Below, piece after piece: positions 8,233 through 16,383 of a DNA stretch of 64,000 nt. Numbering within the stretch: the first letter of the stretch is position 1; each line of letters begins with the position of its first letter. Origin of the DNA: Desulfoferula mesophila (GTDB lineage Bacteria > Desulfobacterota > Desulfarculia > Desulfarculales > Desulfarculaceae); the NCBI RefSeq assembly GCF_037076455.1, contig NZ_AP028679.1, forward strand, positions 945,501 to 1,009,500, given 5' to 3'. Both the position numbers and the translations under genes were made by a program. The notes under the pieces are model-generated. The model ran no database searches. It had not been told where the DNA came from and saw only the letters and a program-made list of their open reading frames with translations.

Positions 8233-8982
8233 ATGAATATGTTGGAGGTCAAGGGCCTGTGTAAATCTTTCGGCGATATCAAGATCATCTGCGGCATCGA
8301 CTTGGCCGTGGAGAAGGGACAGCGTCACGCCATCATCGGGCCCAACGGCGCGGGCAAGACCACCTTTTTCAACCTGCTCAGCGGCCACTACAAGCCCACC
8401 GCCGGGGATATATATTTCAAGGGTCACAAGATAAGCGGGCTGCAGCCTTATCGGATCAACCGCCTAGGCCTGGGCCGCTCCTTCCAGATCACCAACGTTT
8501 TCCCCGGGCTCACCGTCTTGGAGAACGTGCGCTCGGTGGTGCTCTCGCGCCACGGGGTGCGCTTCAACTTCTGGAGCACCGTGGCGGGCATGGAGGAGAT
8601 CAACCGGGAGTGCATGGACATCCTGGAGCAGATCGGCCTGGCCGGGCGGGCCGACCACCTGGCCGGAGAAATGGCCTACGGCGAGCAGCGGGCCCTGGAG
8701 ATCGGCCTGGTCTTGGCCTCCCAGCCGGAGATGATTCTCCTGGACGAGCCCACCGCGGGCATGAGCATCGACGAGACCCGCGAGGCGGTGAAACTGGTGG
8801 ACCGGGTGACCAAGGGCAAGACGCTGATGATCATCGAGCATGACATGGAGGTGGTGTTTTCCCTGGCCGACGTGATAACCGTGATCAGCTACGGCGAGGT
8901 GCTCGCCAGCGGCACTCCGGAGGAGATACGCAATCATCCCAGGGTCCGTGAAGCTTATCTGGGGACGGGTACGGTATGCTGA
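8233..8982 (+). CDS. livG: ABC transporter ATP-binding protein LivG
   Basis: A 249-residue ATPase of the HAAT importer. Walker A GPNGAGKT lies at 36-43, the signature region contains AYGEQRALEIGLVLASQP where a shortened form replaces the textbook LSGGQ, as is common in LivG, and Walker B is MILLDEPTAGM. GGGGGAGG precedes the ATG at 8233; a second ATG six bases on is an alternative. The 3' end overlaps livF by seven bases. Confidence 0.93.
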   Translation: MNMLEVKGLCKSFGDIKIICGIDLAVEKGQRHAIIGPNGAGKTTFFNLLSGHYKPTAGDIYFKGHKISGLQPYRINRLGLGRSFQITNVFPGLTVLENVRSVVLSRHGVRFNFWSTVAGMEEINRECMDILEQIGLAGRADHLAGEMAYGEQRALEIGLVLASQPEMILLDEPTAGMSIDETREAVKLVDRVTKGKTLMIIEHDMEVVFSLADVITVISYGEVLASGTPEEIRNHPRVREAYLGTGTVC

Positions 8983-9686
8983 AACTGGACAAGGTCAATA
9001 CCTATTACGGCGAAAGCCACGTGCTCTTCGACATCAGCCTGGAAGTGAACCCGGGCGAGATCGTGGCCTTGGTGGGGCGCAACGGGGTGGGCAAGACCAC
9101 CACCATGATGACCATCATGGGTCTGGTGCAACCCAAGTCGGGCTCCATTACCTTCAAGGGCAAACAGATCGCGGGCAAGGCTCCCCACCAGATCGCCATG
9201 GCCGGGCTGGGTTTCGTGCCCGAGGAGCGCTGGATATTCCCCAACCTTACGGTGCATCAGAACCTGCTCATGGGCATCAAGCCCGGCCACATGAACAAGC
9301 CGGTGGATGACGGCTGGAGCATCGAGCGGGCCTACGACAGCTTCCCGCGCCTGGCCGAAAGGCGCAATCAAAAGGGTGGGGTGCTCTCCGGCGGCGAAAT
9401 GCAGATGCTCACCATCGTGCGCAGCCTCATGGGCAACCCGGACCTGATCCTCATCGACGAGCCCACCGAGGGCCTGGCCCCCATCATCGTGGAACGGGTC
9501 AACGAGGTGATCCACCAGATAAACCGGGCCGGGACCACGGTGCTCTTGGTGGAGCAGAAGCTCAACGTCTGCCTGGATCTGGCCCAGCGGCTTTACGTGC
9601 TCAGCAAGGGCGACATCAAGTGGACCGGCACCCCCGGCGAATTGGAATCACGCCAGGACATCCGCAAGGAGTTCCTGGAGGTTTGA
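8976..9686 (+). CDS. livF: ABC transporter ATP-binding protein LivF
   Basis: A 236-residue second ATPase. Walker A GRNGVGKT near 34-41, signature LSGGEMQMLTI near 133, Walker B LILIDEPTEGLAP, and a terminal FLEV typical of LivF. The start lies inside the livG end, so translation is coupled. It forms the LivG/LivF heterodimer that drives import through LivHM. Confidence 0.93.
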   Translation: MLKLDKVNTYYGESHVLFDISLEVNPGEIVALVGRNGVGKTTTMMTIMGLVQPKSGSITFKGKQIAGKAPHQIAMAGLGFVPEERWIFPNLTVHQNLLMGIKPGHMNKPVDDGWSIERAYDSFPRLAERRNQKGGVLSGGEMQMLTIVRSLMGNPDLILIDEPTEGLAPIIVERVNEVIHQINRAGTTVLLVEQKLNVCLDLAQRLYVLSKGDIKWTGTPGELESRQDIRKEFLEV

Positions 9687-9753
9687 CGGCACAAGGTTCT
9701 TGTACACGGCCGCCCCGGCGGCCCGCAACCTTACCAGGGAGAGAGGTAGGATT

Positions 9754-10962
9754 ATGAGGAAAATCGGATTAGTACTGGCTATCGCTGGTGCCTTGGCCAT
9801 GGTGGCCACCGCGGCCATGGCCGGAGGCGTGGTGAAATTCGGGGTTAACGAGATTCGCTCCGGCGCCTTCAAGAGCAACGGCGACCGCACCATTTGGGGC
9901 ATCGAGGCGGCGGTGAAGGAAGCCAACGACGCCGGCGGCCTGTTGGGCAAGAAGATCGAGCTGGTGGTCATGGACAACCAGATGAAGGGCGAGATCGCGG
10001 TGCGCAACGTAAAGCGCATGGTCCTGGAGGACAAGTGCGAGGTCATCATCCAGGGCTCCTCCTCCGGCGTGGGCGGCGCCATCGCCCAGACCATGCCCCG
10101 CTACAAGAAGATCTACCTGGACACCAACGCCGAGGCCATGGGCATCACCGGCGAGAACTTCACCCCCTACACCTTCCGCACCTGCATGAACGCGGGCATG
10201 CACGTCAAGGCCCTGGCCCACTACTTCGCCAAGAAGGGCTACAAGAAGGTCTTCTTGATCAACCAGGACTACTCCTGGGGTCATGACGTGGCCAAGTACT
10301 ACAAGATGTTCATCGAGAAGCTGGCTCCGGGCACCAAGGTGGTGGGCAGCGAGTTCCACAAGGTGTTCAACAAGGACTTCGGTCCCTACATCAGCAAGAT
10401 CCAGGCCTCCGGCGCCGACTACGTGATCAGCGGCAACTGGGGCACCGACCTGACCCAGCTCATCGTGCAGTCCCGCAGCCTGGGCATGAACCTGCCCATC
10501 GGCTGCACCTTCTTGGATGACGACGGCGTGGGCGCGGTGGCCGGCGACGCCGCCATCGGCTGCGTGCAGGCCAACATGTACCTGCTAGGCGTGAACAACC
10601 CCCGGGCCAAGGAGTTCGAGGACACCTTCCACAAGAACAGCGGCGGCAAGTGGCCCAGCTTCGTGATCATGGAGGCCTACCTGGGCACCAAGATGTACAT
10701 CGAGGCGGTGAAGAAGGCCGGCAGCTTTGACACCGACAAGGTCATCAAGGCCTTTGAGGGCCTGAGCTACACCGGCCCCGTGGGCAACATGACCATGCGC
10801 AAAGAGGACCACCAGAACCAGACTCCGGCGGTGGTCGGCGTGGTGAAGGGCAAGACCAAGTACTACCCCTTCGCCTATCCCACCCCCGAGATGGTGCTCC
10901 CCGCCAAGGACGTCAGCCTGACTCTGGAAGAGAGCGGCTGGAAGCCCTACAAGGGCAAGTAA
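9754..10962 (+). CDS. Periplasmic substrate-binding protein of the HAAT importer
   Basis: A 402-residue protein of the Leu/Ile/Val-binding (type I periplasmic binding) family. The ATG at 9754 is chosen because GAGAGG lies just upstream and it gives a clean signal peptide (MRKIG..., cleavage after AMA near residue 23). The mature part begins VVKFGVNEIRSGAFKSNG and later shows DYVISGNWGTDLTQLI, typical of the two-lobed fold. It follows livF by 67 bases and supplies substrate to LivHMGF. The ligand cannot be assigned; divergence from LivK and the catabolic setting leave aromatic or other carboxylates possible. A strong hairpin follows the gene. Confidence 0.9.
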   Translation: MRKIGLVLAIAGALAMVATAAMAGGVVKFGVNEIRSGAFKSNGDRTIWGIEAAVKEANDAGGLLGKKIELVVMDNQMKGEIAVRNVKRMVLEDKCEVIIQGSSSGVGGAIAQTMPRYKKIYLDTNAEAMGITGENFTPYTFRTCMNAGMHVKALAHYFAKKGYKKVFLINQDYSWGHDVAKYYKMFIEKLAPGTKVVGSEFHKVFNKDFGPYISKIQASGADYVISGNWGTDLTQLIVQSRSLGMNLPIGCTFLDDDGVGAVAGDAAIGCVQANMYLLGVNNPRAKEFEDTFHKNSGGKWPSFVIMEAYLGTKMYIEAVKKAGSFDTDKVIKAFEGLSYTGPVGNMTMRKEDHQNQTPAVVGVVKGKTKYYPFAYPTPEMVLPAKDVSLTLEESGWKPYKGK

Positions 10963-10975
10963 AACGACCCCTGTG

Positions 10976-11007
10976 CCGGGTGGGCCGCCATGGCGCGGCC
11001 CGCCCGG
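10976..11007 (+). terminator. Intercistronic hairpin after the binding-protein gene
   Basis: Arms CCGGGTGGGCCGC and GCGGCCCGCCCGG pair over 13 positions with one mismatch and lack a T-tract. A hairpin here would stabilise the upstream mRNA or partly terminate, fitting the usual excess of binding protein over downstream enzymes. Confidence 0.5.
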
Positions 11008-11043
11008 TCCCTCCCGACACCTTAATAAGAGGCGATAGCGACA

Positions 11044-11481
11044 ATGCAGGCACAATGGCATCACGTGGGCATCTCGGTGGCCGATCTGGAGCGGGCGCTG
11101 CACTTCTACCGGGACTTGCTGGGCTTCGAGGTGGTATGGGATCATCCTCAAAGGGGCGGGCCGGAGATGGCCAAGGTGGTGGGGCTTGAAGACGTCAAGG
11201 CCCACATGGTCATGCTCAAGGGCTACGGCACCCACATAGAGCTTTTCGATTACCTCAGCCCCAAGGGCAAGGCGGTGGGCTCGGGCCGCCAGTGCGACTA
11301 CGGCCTCATTCATTTCGCCCTAACCGTGACCGGGCTGCAAGAGCTCTACGACCGCCTGGTGGCCGAGGGGGTGGAGTTCAACTGCCCGCCCCAGGTGCTG
11401 CGTCCCGGGGTCTTGGCCACCTACATGAAGGACCCCGAAGGGGTGACCATAGAACTGGTCGAATACAGCGAGGGGGCTTGA
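11044..11481 (+). CDS. VOC-superfamily (glyoxalase/epimerase fold) protein
   Basis: A 145-residue vicinal-oxygen-chelate protein with two beta-alpha-beta-beta-beta modules. His8 (MQAQWHHVGIS), a glutamate in the THIELFDY strand, the LIHFALTV segment and a glutamate in VTIELVEY are in the positions that usually bind the metal. Such proteins include methylmalonyl-CoA epimerases, lactoylglutathione lyases and ring-cleavage enzymes; the sequence does not settle which. The stop is three bases before the next start (SDR), so the two are co-translated and probably act on the same substrate. Confidence 0.82.
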   Translation: MQAQWHHVGISVADLERALHFYRDLLGFEVVWDHPQRGGPEMAKVVGLEDVKAHMVMLKGYGTHIELFDYLSPKGKAVGSGRQCDYGLIHFALTVTGLQELYDRLVAEGVEFNCPPQVLRPGVLATYMKDPEGVTIELVEYSEGA

Positions 11482-11484
11482 GCC

Positions 11485-12213
11485 ATGATCTTGCAGGGCA
11501 AGAGGGCCGTGGTGACCGGCGGAGCCGCCGGCCTGGGGCTGGCCATCGCCACCGCCTTTGCCGAGGCGGGGGCCAAGGTGGCCATCTGGGACTGGCAACT
11601 GGAGGTGGCCTCGCTGCCGCCTGATAAATTTCCCATCACCGCCAAGGTGGACGTGTCCTCCGGCGAGATGGTGGCCGCCGCGGCGGCCGAGGTGCTGGCG
11701 ACCTGGGGCGGCCTGGATATTCTGGTCAACAACGCGGGCATCTGCATTCCCGGCACGGTGGAGGAACTCAGCGAGAGCGACTGGGACCGGGTGATGGCCG
11801 TGAACCTCAAGGGCACCTTCTTGTGCTCCAAGGCCTTTGCCCCGGCCATGAAGAAACAGGGCGCGGGCAAGATCATCAACCTGGGCTCCATTTCAGGCAA
11901 GATGGGCGGCATCGTGGCGGGCAGCGCCTACAGCGCCTCCAAGGCGGGCATCATGTGCCTGACCATGTCCCTGGCCCGGGAGCTGTCCCCCTTTGGGATC
12001 AACGTCAACGCCATGGCTCCGGGGGTGATCGCCACGGACATGAGCAAGGGCCTGTCCCAGGGCGACTACACCTCCTACAAGCAGACCATCCCCTTGGGCC
12101 GGGTGGGCGAGGCCAAGGAAGTGGCCGCCCTGGCCCGTTTTTTGGCCGGGCCGGACAGCGACTACCTCACCGGCGAGATTATCGACATCAACGGTGGCCA
12201 GTTTATGGACTAG
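11485..12213 (+). CDS. Short-chain dehydrogenase/reductase (acetoin/3-oxoacyl reductase type)
   Basis: A 242-residue classical SDR. The nucleotide motif TGGAAGLG is at 11-18, Asp36 after the second strand predicts NAD(H) preference, NNAG is at 82-85, and the catalytic set is Ser137, Tyr149 and Lys153. It ends with the usual GEIIDINGGQFMD. The substrate is a hydroxy or keto compound; with the adjacent zinc dehydrogenase and E1-E3 complex, a 2,3-diol/acetoin-like route or a beta-oxidation-like step are both possible. Confidence 0.88.
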   Translation: MILQGKRAVVTGGAAGLGLAIATAFAEAGAKVAIWDWQLEVASLPPDKFPITAKVDVSSGEMVAAAAAEVLATWGGLDILVNNAGICIPGTVEELSESDWDRVMAVNLKGTFLCSKAFAPAMKKQGAGKIINLGSISGKMGGIVAGSAYSASKAGIMCLTMSLARELSPFGINVNAMAPGVIATDMSKGLSQGDYTSYKQTIPLGRVGEAKEVAALARFLAGPDSDYLTGEIIDINGGQFMD

Positions 12214-12243
12214 GTCCGTGCGCCTGCCCGGGGAAGATGAACG

Positions 12244-13278
12244 ATGAAAGCACTGCGCAAACTGGCCGGCGGCGAAGGCCACGTGGAACTGGTGGATATC
12301 CCCACCCCCCAGCCCGGCCCCGGACAGGTGCTTGTCAAGGTAAAGAGCGTGGGCATCTGCGGCACGGATCTGCACGTCTGGGAGGGCCGTTTCGACAAGG
12401 TGCGCCCCCCGGTGACCCTGGGCCACGAGTTCGTGGGCGAGGTGGCCGAGCTGGGCCCGGAGGTCACGGGATGGTCCCGGGGCCAGGCCGTGGTCAGCGA
12501 GAGCCAGTCCTCTTCCTGCGGCGCCTGCGAATACTGCCTGGCCGGCCAGAGCAACGTCTGCCCGGAGCGCCTGGCCTACGGCTACGGGGTGGACGGGGGC
12601 ATGGCCGAGTACGCCCTGGTGCGGGCTTCGGGCCTGCACGCCCTGCCCCACGGGGTGGGCTTCAAGCAGGGGGCCATGGTGGAGCCCCTGGCCGTGGCGG
12701 TGCACGCGGTGCTGGAGCGGGGCGTGACCCCGGACCAGGGGCCCGTCTTGGTCAGCGGGCCCGGCCCCATCGGGCTGTTGGTGCTACTGGTGCTGGGCCT
12801 GAGCCGGACCCCGGTCCTGGTGTGCGGCACCAGCAAGGACCGGGTCCGCCTGGAGTTGGCCGAGCGCCTGGGAGCCAAGGCCACGGTCATGGTGGACCGC
12901 GAGGACCTGGGCCAGGCGGCCGAGGAGTTCACCCAGGGCAAGGGCTTCGCCGCAGCCTGGGAGTGCTCCGGCGCGGGTCCGGCCCTGAGCGCGGCTCTAA
13001 GGCTGGTGCGCCGCCAGGGATCGCTGGTGCAGGTGGGCCTCAACGGGGGCGTGCCCAGCCTGGACCTGGACCAGCTCACCCTGAAGGAGCTGACCCTGCG
13101 CGGGGCCTTTGTGCACAACCGGGGCACCTGGGAGCGCTCTTTGGAGCTATTGGGCCAGGGGGCCCTGGACCTGACTCCCCTGATCACCGCGGAGATGCCG
13201 CTGAGCGTGTGGCTAGACGCCTTTGAGCTGTCGCGGGACCAGGTGGGCATCAAGTACCTGCTGAGCCCCGGAGAATAG
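12244..13278 (+). CDS. Zinc-dependent medium-chain alcohol dehydrogenase (threonine/butanediol dehydrogenase type)
   Basis: A 344-residue MDR enzyme. Catalytic zinc ligands Cys39, His61 and Glu62 are present, and four structural-zinc cysteines lie at 92, 95, 98 and 106. The nucleotide domain has SGPGPIGLLVLL near 175. It oxidises a secondary alcohol with NAD(P)+. It follows the SDR by 30 bases and precedes lipA by nine, in the same transcription unit as the dehydrogenase complex by all appearances. Confidence 0.9.
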   Translation: MKALRKLAGGEGHVELVDIPTPQPGPGQVLVKVKSVGICGTDLHVWEGRFDKVRPPVTLGHEFVGEVAELGPEVTGWSRGQAVVSESQSSSCGACEYCLAGQSNVCPERLAYGYGVDGGMAEYALVRASGLHALPHGVGFKQGAMVEPLAVAVHAVLERGVTPDQGPVLVSGPGPIGLLVLLVLGLSRTPVLVCGTSKDRVRLELAERLGAKATVMVDREDLGQAAEEFTQGKGFAAAWECSGAGPALSAALRLVRRQGSLVQVGLNGGVPSLDLDQLTLKELTLRGAFVHNRGTWERSLELLGQGALDLTPLITAEMPLSVWLDAFELSRDQVGIKYLLSPGE

Positions 13279-13287
13279 GGGAGCGCC

Positions 13288-14172
13288 ATGGCCCAGGGAG
13301 GCACCCCCCACCACCGGCCCTCCTGGCTGGTGCAAAAAGCGCCGGATCAGGAGAGCCTGCGCCGCATGCGCGCCCTCATGGAGGGCCAGGCCCTGAACAC
13401 GGTGTGCGTGGAGGCCCAGTGCCCCAACCAGGGGGAGTGCTTTGCCTGCGGCACGGCCACCTTCCTCATCCTGGGCGATATCTGCACCAGGGGCTGCCGC
13501 TTTTGCGCGGTCAAACACGGCCGCCCCGCGCCCATCGATCCCGAGGAGCCCGACCGCCTGGCCCAAACCGCCGCCCAATTGGGCCTGAAGCACGTGGTCA
13601 TCACCTCGGTGACCCGCGACGACCTGCCCGACCAGGGGGCGGGCCAGTTCGCCGCGGCGGTGCGGGCGGTAAAGGCGGCCAGTCCCGACACCAGCGTGGA
13701 GGTGCTCATCCCCGACTTCCAGGGGCGGCTGGAACTGTTGGAAATGGTGGCCCGGGCCCAGCCCGAGGTGATCGCCCACAACCTGGAGACGGTGCCCCGC
13801 TTCTACGGCCCGGTGCGCCGGGGAGCCCAATATGGGCGCTCCCTGGAGGTGGTGGCCAACGTGAAGCGGGTCTCCGCCGCGGCCAGCAAGTCGGGCATCA
13901 TGCTGGGCCTGGGCGAGCGCCGCGAAGAGGTGCTGGGGGTGCTGAGCGACCTGCGCGGGGCGGGCTGCGACATCCTCACCCTGGGGCAATACCTGGCCCC
14001 CTCGCCTGAGCACGCCCCGGTGGAGCGTTTCGTGCCCCCGGCCGAGTTCGACGAGCTGAAGCGGGAGGCCCTGGCTCTGGGCTTCAAGTACGTGGCCGCC
14101 TCGCCCTATGTGCGCAGCTCCTACCGGGCCGACCGGGCCTGGAAGGCGGTGCGGGAGGCGGCCGGCTCCTAG
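13288..14172 (+). CDS. lipA: Lipoyl synthase
   Basis: A 294-residue radical SAM enzyme that inserts two sulfurs into octanoyl groups on lipoyl domains. The auxiliary-cluster cysteines Cys40, Cys45 and Cys51, the radical SAM cysteines Cys66, Cys70 and Cys73, and the C-terminal RSS motif (YVRSSYRA) are all present, so it should be active. Its place at the end of a catabolic run next to a lipoyl-dependent complex suggests dedicated supply of cofactor; no octanoyltransferase or lipoate ligase is seen in the window. Confidence 0.96.
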   Translation: MAQGGTPHHRPSWLVQKAPDQESLRRMRALMEGQALNTVCVEAQCPNQGECFACGTATFLILGDICTRGCRFCAVKHGRPAPIDPEEPDRLAQTAAQLGLKHVVITSVTRDDLPDQGAGQFAAAVRAVKAASPDTSVEVLIPDFQGRLELLEMVARAQPEVIAHNLETVPRFYGPVRRGAQYGRSLEVVANVKRVSAAASKSGIMLGLGERREEVLGVLSDLRGAGCDILTLGQYLAPSPEHAPVERFVPPAEFDELKREALALGFKYVAASPYVRSSYRADRAWKAVREAAGS

Positions 14173-14194
14173 GGCCACGGTACGCGCCAAAAGA

Positions 14195-14223
14195 CAGGGG
14201 CCCGGCCATGCGCCGGACCCCTG
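14195..14223. terminator. Hairpin between convergent lipA and dehydrogenase genes
   Basis: Arms CAGGGG/CCCCTG with an inner CCGG/CCGG pair form a stem between two converging genes. A bidirectional terminator is likely, though the T-tract is poor (CTTGCTTTC). Confidence 0.6.
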
Positions 14224-14242
14224 CTTGCTTTCAAGGCCAGGC

Positions 14243-15328
14243 TCAGGCCAGGAGGGCCGCCTTCACCGCGTCGCCCACCTGGGCGGTGCTCGCCGTGCCG
14301 CCCATGTCCTTGGTGCGCACCGCGCCCTGGGACAGGACCTGGGTCACCGCGTCCTGCACCGCCCGGGACGCCTCGGCCTGGCCCAGATGCTCCAGCATCA
14401 TGCGCACCGACTCTATGGAGGCGATGGGGTTGACCACCCCCAGGCCCGCGTATTTGGGGGCCGAGCCGTGGATGGGCTCGAACATGGAGGGGAACTTCCT
14501 CTCCGGGTTGATGTTGCCCCCGGCGGCAAAGCCCATGCCCCCCTGCAGCATGGCCCCCAGGTCGGTGATGATGTCGCCGAAGAGGTTGGAGGCCACCACC
14601 ACGTCGAAATACTCGGGGTTTTTCACCATCCACATGGTCATGGCGTCCACCAGGGCCAGATCCTGCTTGATGTCCGGATAGTCCGCCGCCACCTCGCGGT
14701 AGATCTTGTCCCAATAGACCATGGAGTAGTTGAGGGCGTTGGACTTGGTGCAGTTGGTGAGCATGCCCACCCGGTCTCCCTCCACCCGGCCCCGGCGTTC
14801 ACGGGCCAGCTCGAAGGCGTAGCGGATCACCCGGTCGCAGCCCTTGCGCGAGAAGACGGCGGTCTGGAAGGCGAAGCCCTCGGGCGCCTCGGGCTTGAAA
14901 AAGCCGCCGGTGCCGGAGTATTCGCCTTCGGTGTTCTCGCGCACCACCACGAAGTCCACGCTCTCGGGGGTGGCGGTGCGTATGGGGGTGGCCACCCCGG
15001 GGTAGAGCTTGATGGGCCTAAGGTTGACGTACTGGTCGAAGCCCTTGCGGATCTCCAGGAGGATGGTGAGCGAGACGTGGTCCGGCACCTTGGCCGCGTC
15101 GCCGATGCAGCCCAGGAAGATGGCGTCAAAGTCCTTGAGGGTGGTGAGCTTGTCCGCGGGGCCCATCTCGCCGTGCTTGAGGTAATAATCGCAACCCCAG
15201 TCGAAGCTTTCCACTCGGCAGGTAAAGCCGAACTTGTCGCCCGCGGCGGCCAGGATCTTCATGGCCTCTTGGGCGATTTCCTGGCCCACCCCGTCTCCGG
15301 GCAGATTGGCTATAGCATAGTCGGTCAT
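14243..15328 (-). CDS. Isocitrate/isopropylmalate-family dehydrogenase (D-malate/tartrate dehydrogenase-like)
   Basis: A 361-residue NAD-dependent beta-decarboxylating dehydrogenase. LPGDGVGQEI at the N-terminus, VVRENTEGEYSG, DAMTMWMV and the ASNLFGDIITDLGAM metal/substrate segment are family signatures, and GSAPKYAG is the NAD-adenine loop. The GD-I-TDLGA pattern with ENTEGEYSG is seen in tartrate/D-malate as well as isopropylmalate enzymes. No leu genes are nearby, so a 2-hydroxy diacid is more likely than leucine synthesis (inference). It has its own promoter (15398-15426) and a palindrome upstream. Confidence 0.88.
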   Translation of the reverse strand: MTDYAIANLPGDGVGQEIAQEAMKILAAAGDKFGFTCRVESFDWGCDYYLKHGEMGPADKLTTLKDFDAIFLGCIGDAAKVPDHVSLTILLEIRKGFDQYVNLRPIKLYPGVATPIRTATPESVDFVVVRENTEGEYSGTGGFFKPEAPEGFAFQTAVFSRKGCDRVIRYAFELARERRGRVEGDRVGMLTNCTKSNALNYSMVYWDKIYREVAADYPDIKQDLALVDAMTMWMVKNPEYFDVVVASNLFGDIITDLGAMLQGGMGFAAGGNINPERKFPSMFEPIHGSAPKYAGLGVVNPIASIESVRMMLEHLGQAEASRAVQDAVTQVLSQGAVRTKDMGGTASTAQVGDAVKAALLA

Positions 15329-15397
15329 GCTGGCCTTTCCTCACAGGCGCCGTTGGCCGGCGTCCCGGTGCTGGTGATTGTTAAAGGTCTTTGAGGT

Positions 15398-15426
15398 TCT
15401 TTACGCAAACCAAGACAGGTTGTCAA
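15398..15426 (-). promoter_or_regulatory. Sigma-70-type promoter for the dehydrogenase at 14243-15328
   Basis: Reading the minus strand, TTGACA (15426-15421) is followed after 17 bases by TAAAGA (15403-15398). The predicted start is about 60 bases ahead of the ATG. Confidence 0.6.
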
Positions 15427-15443
15427 TGATTTTAGAAGGTTAG

Positions 15444-15458
15444 GTCACATTGTGTAAC
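15444..15458. promoter_or_regulatory. CRP/FNR-like palindrome upstream of the promoter
   Basis: GTCACATTGTGTAAC is a dyad with only one arm mismatch. Its centre is about 60 bases upstream of the predicted start site of the minus-strand promoter, a normal place for a CRP/FNR-family activator. The identity of the regulator is not known. Confidence 0.4.
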
Positions 15459-15493
15459 GCGGGGCCAGGGCGGCCCCGGCGGCGGCCAGGGGG

Positions 15494-15952
15494 CTACTTG
15501 CTTTCGTTTTTGCTGTAGATCTGCTTGAGCAAGGCCAGGACGTGGGTTTTTTCCTCACCGGAGAGTTCGCCCACGAAGTTGTCGATGTGCTTTTCCTTTT
15601 CCGGCTGGATGTTTTCCAGAGCCTTTCTGCCCTTGGGGGTGATCTCCAGCAAGGTGACCCGCTCGTCCTGGCTGTAGCGCTTGCGCAGCAAAAAGCCGTC
15701 GCGCTCCATGCGCTTGGCCACCCCGGTCATGTTGGCCCCGGTAACCAGCAATATCTTGCTCACCTTGGTGATGGTGTTGGTGCCGTCCTCCGAGGCGTTG
15801 AGCACCCGAAGCACGTTGTACTGGGTGAAGGTAAGGCCGTAATTCTTGAATATTTCCGAGGCGGTTTTCTTGAACAGTTCGGAAACCCGGACCATGCTCA
15901 TTAAAACTTTTTCATCCACGCTGAGGCTGCTGCGATACCGGCTGATGCTCAT
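15494..15952 (-). CDS. MarR-family transcriptional regulator
   Basis: A 152-residue winged-helix protein. The segment YNVLRVLNASEDGTNTITKVSKILLVTGANMTGVAKRMERDGFL is the MarR recognition region in its usual place (quoted parts: TITKVSKILLVTGANMTG, KRMERDGFLLRK), followed by a wing with YSQDERVTLLEITPKGR. Such proteins repress by binding AT-rich dyads and release on phenolic or CoA-ester ligands. It is divergent from the FAD oxidase operon at 16384, so that operon and itself are the likely targets. Confidence 0.9.
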   Translation of the reverse strand: MSISRYRSSLSVDEKVLMSMVRVSELFKKTASEIFKNYGLTFTQYNVLRVLNASEDGTNTITKVSKILLVTGANMTGVAKRMERDGFLLRKRYSQDERVTLLEITPKGRKALENIQPEKEKHIDNFVGELSGEEKTHVLALLKQIYSKNESK

Positions 15953-15996
15953 GAGACCGATCCGTTGGGGTGACGAGAAACTTAAGACGCTAAATA

Positions 15997-16025
15997 AACA
16001 TATTAGTTATTAAAAATTATGTCAA
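15997..16025 (-). promoter_or_regulatory. Sigma-70-type promoter of the marR gene
   Basis: On the minus strand TTGACA (16025-16020) and TATGTT (16002-15997) are 17 bases apart. The spacer and -10 overlap an AT-rich stretch containing ACTAATA, a plausible self-repression site. Confidence 0.6.
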
Positions 16026-16132
16026 CCGGCAAAAGGTAAATTGCCGGCGCCTATATGGCCGGTGGCCGCTGCTGAAGGCTATTTGTCTAAACTTACGAGG
16101 TAATTTGGGGGCGGCCTTGATGGGGGAGCCAA

Positions 16133-16148
16133 GAAAATGATCATTTTC
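16133..16148. promoter_or_regulatory. 16-base perfect palindrome
   Basis: GAAAATGATCATTTTC is identical on both strands and stands between the divergent marR and oxidase promoters. It looks like a dimer binding site and loosely resembles Fur-type half sites; no regulator can be assigned. Confidence 0.45.
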
Positions 16149-16310
16149 GGCCGGACCGTGGGGACGGTCGTTGGGTGGCGCGGCCTGTAATCCGGCTCAC
16201 CGCCAGGTGGGGCGCGCGCGTGGGCCAAATCGTATTGTGTTACATATCATCCCGATACTAATAGATTAATTTGAAATGTGCCATGGCGGGGCCGCCTGAA
16301 GCGAAAATCC

Positions 16311-16339
16311 TTGACAGGGCCAAACTAAACAATTAAATA
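16311..16339 (+). promoter_or_regulatory. Sigma-70-type promoter of the FAD-oxidase operon
   Basis: TTGACA at 16311-16316 and TAAATA at 16334-16339 are 17 bases apart. An AT-rich block runs on to 16358, and GAGGAGGG precedes the ATG at 16384. Confidence 0.65.
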
Positions 16340-16383
16340 AATAATACGTTAAATAAAATGCCGAGCATTGCGAGGAGGGCCCT

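Larger units (their letters stand above)
15953..16383. other. Divergent control region between marR and the FAD-oxidase operon
   Basis: This 431-base gap contains no gene. It holds a minus-strand promoter at 15997-16025, a 16-base perfect palindrome at 16133-16148, AT-rich tracts with the heptamer ACTAATA (16001-16007 on minus, 16257-16263 on plus) and a plus-strand promoter at 16311-16339. Confidence 0.75.
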
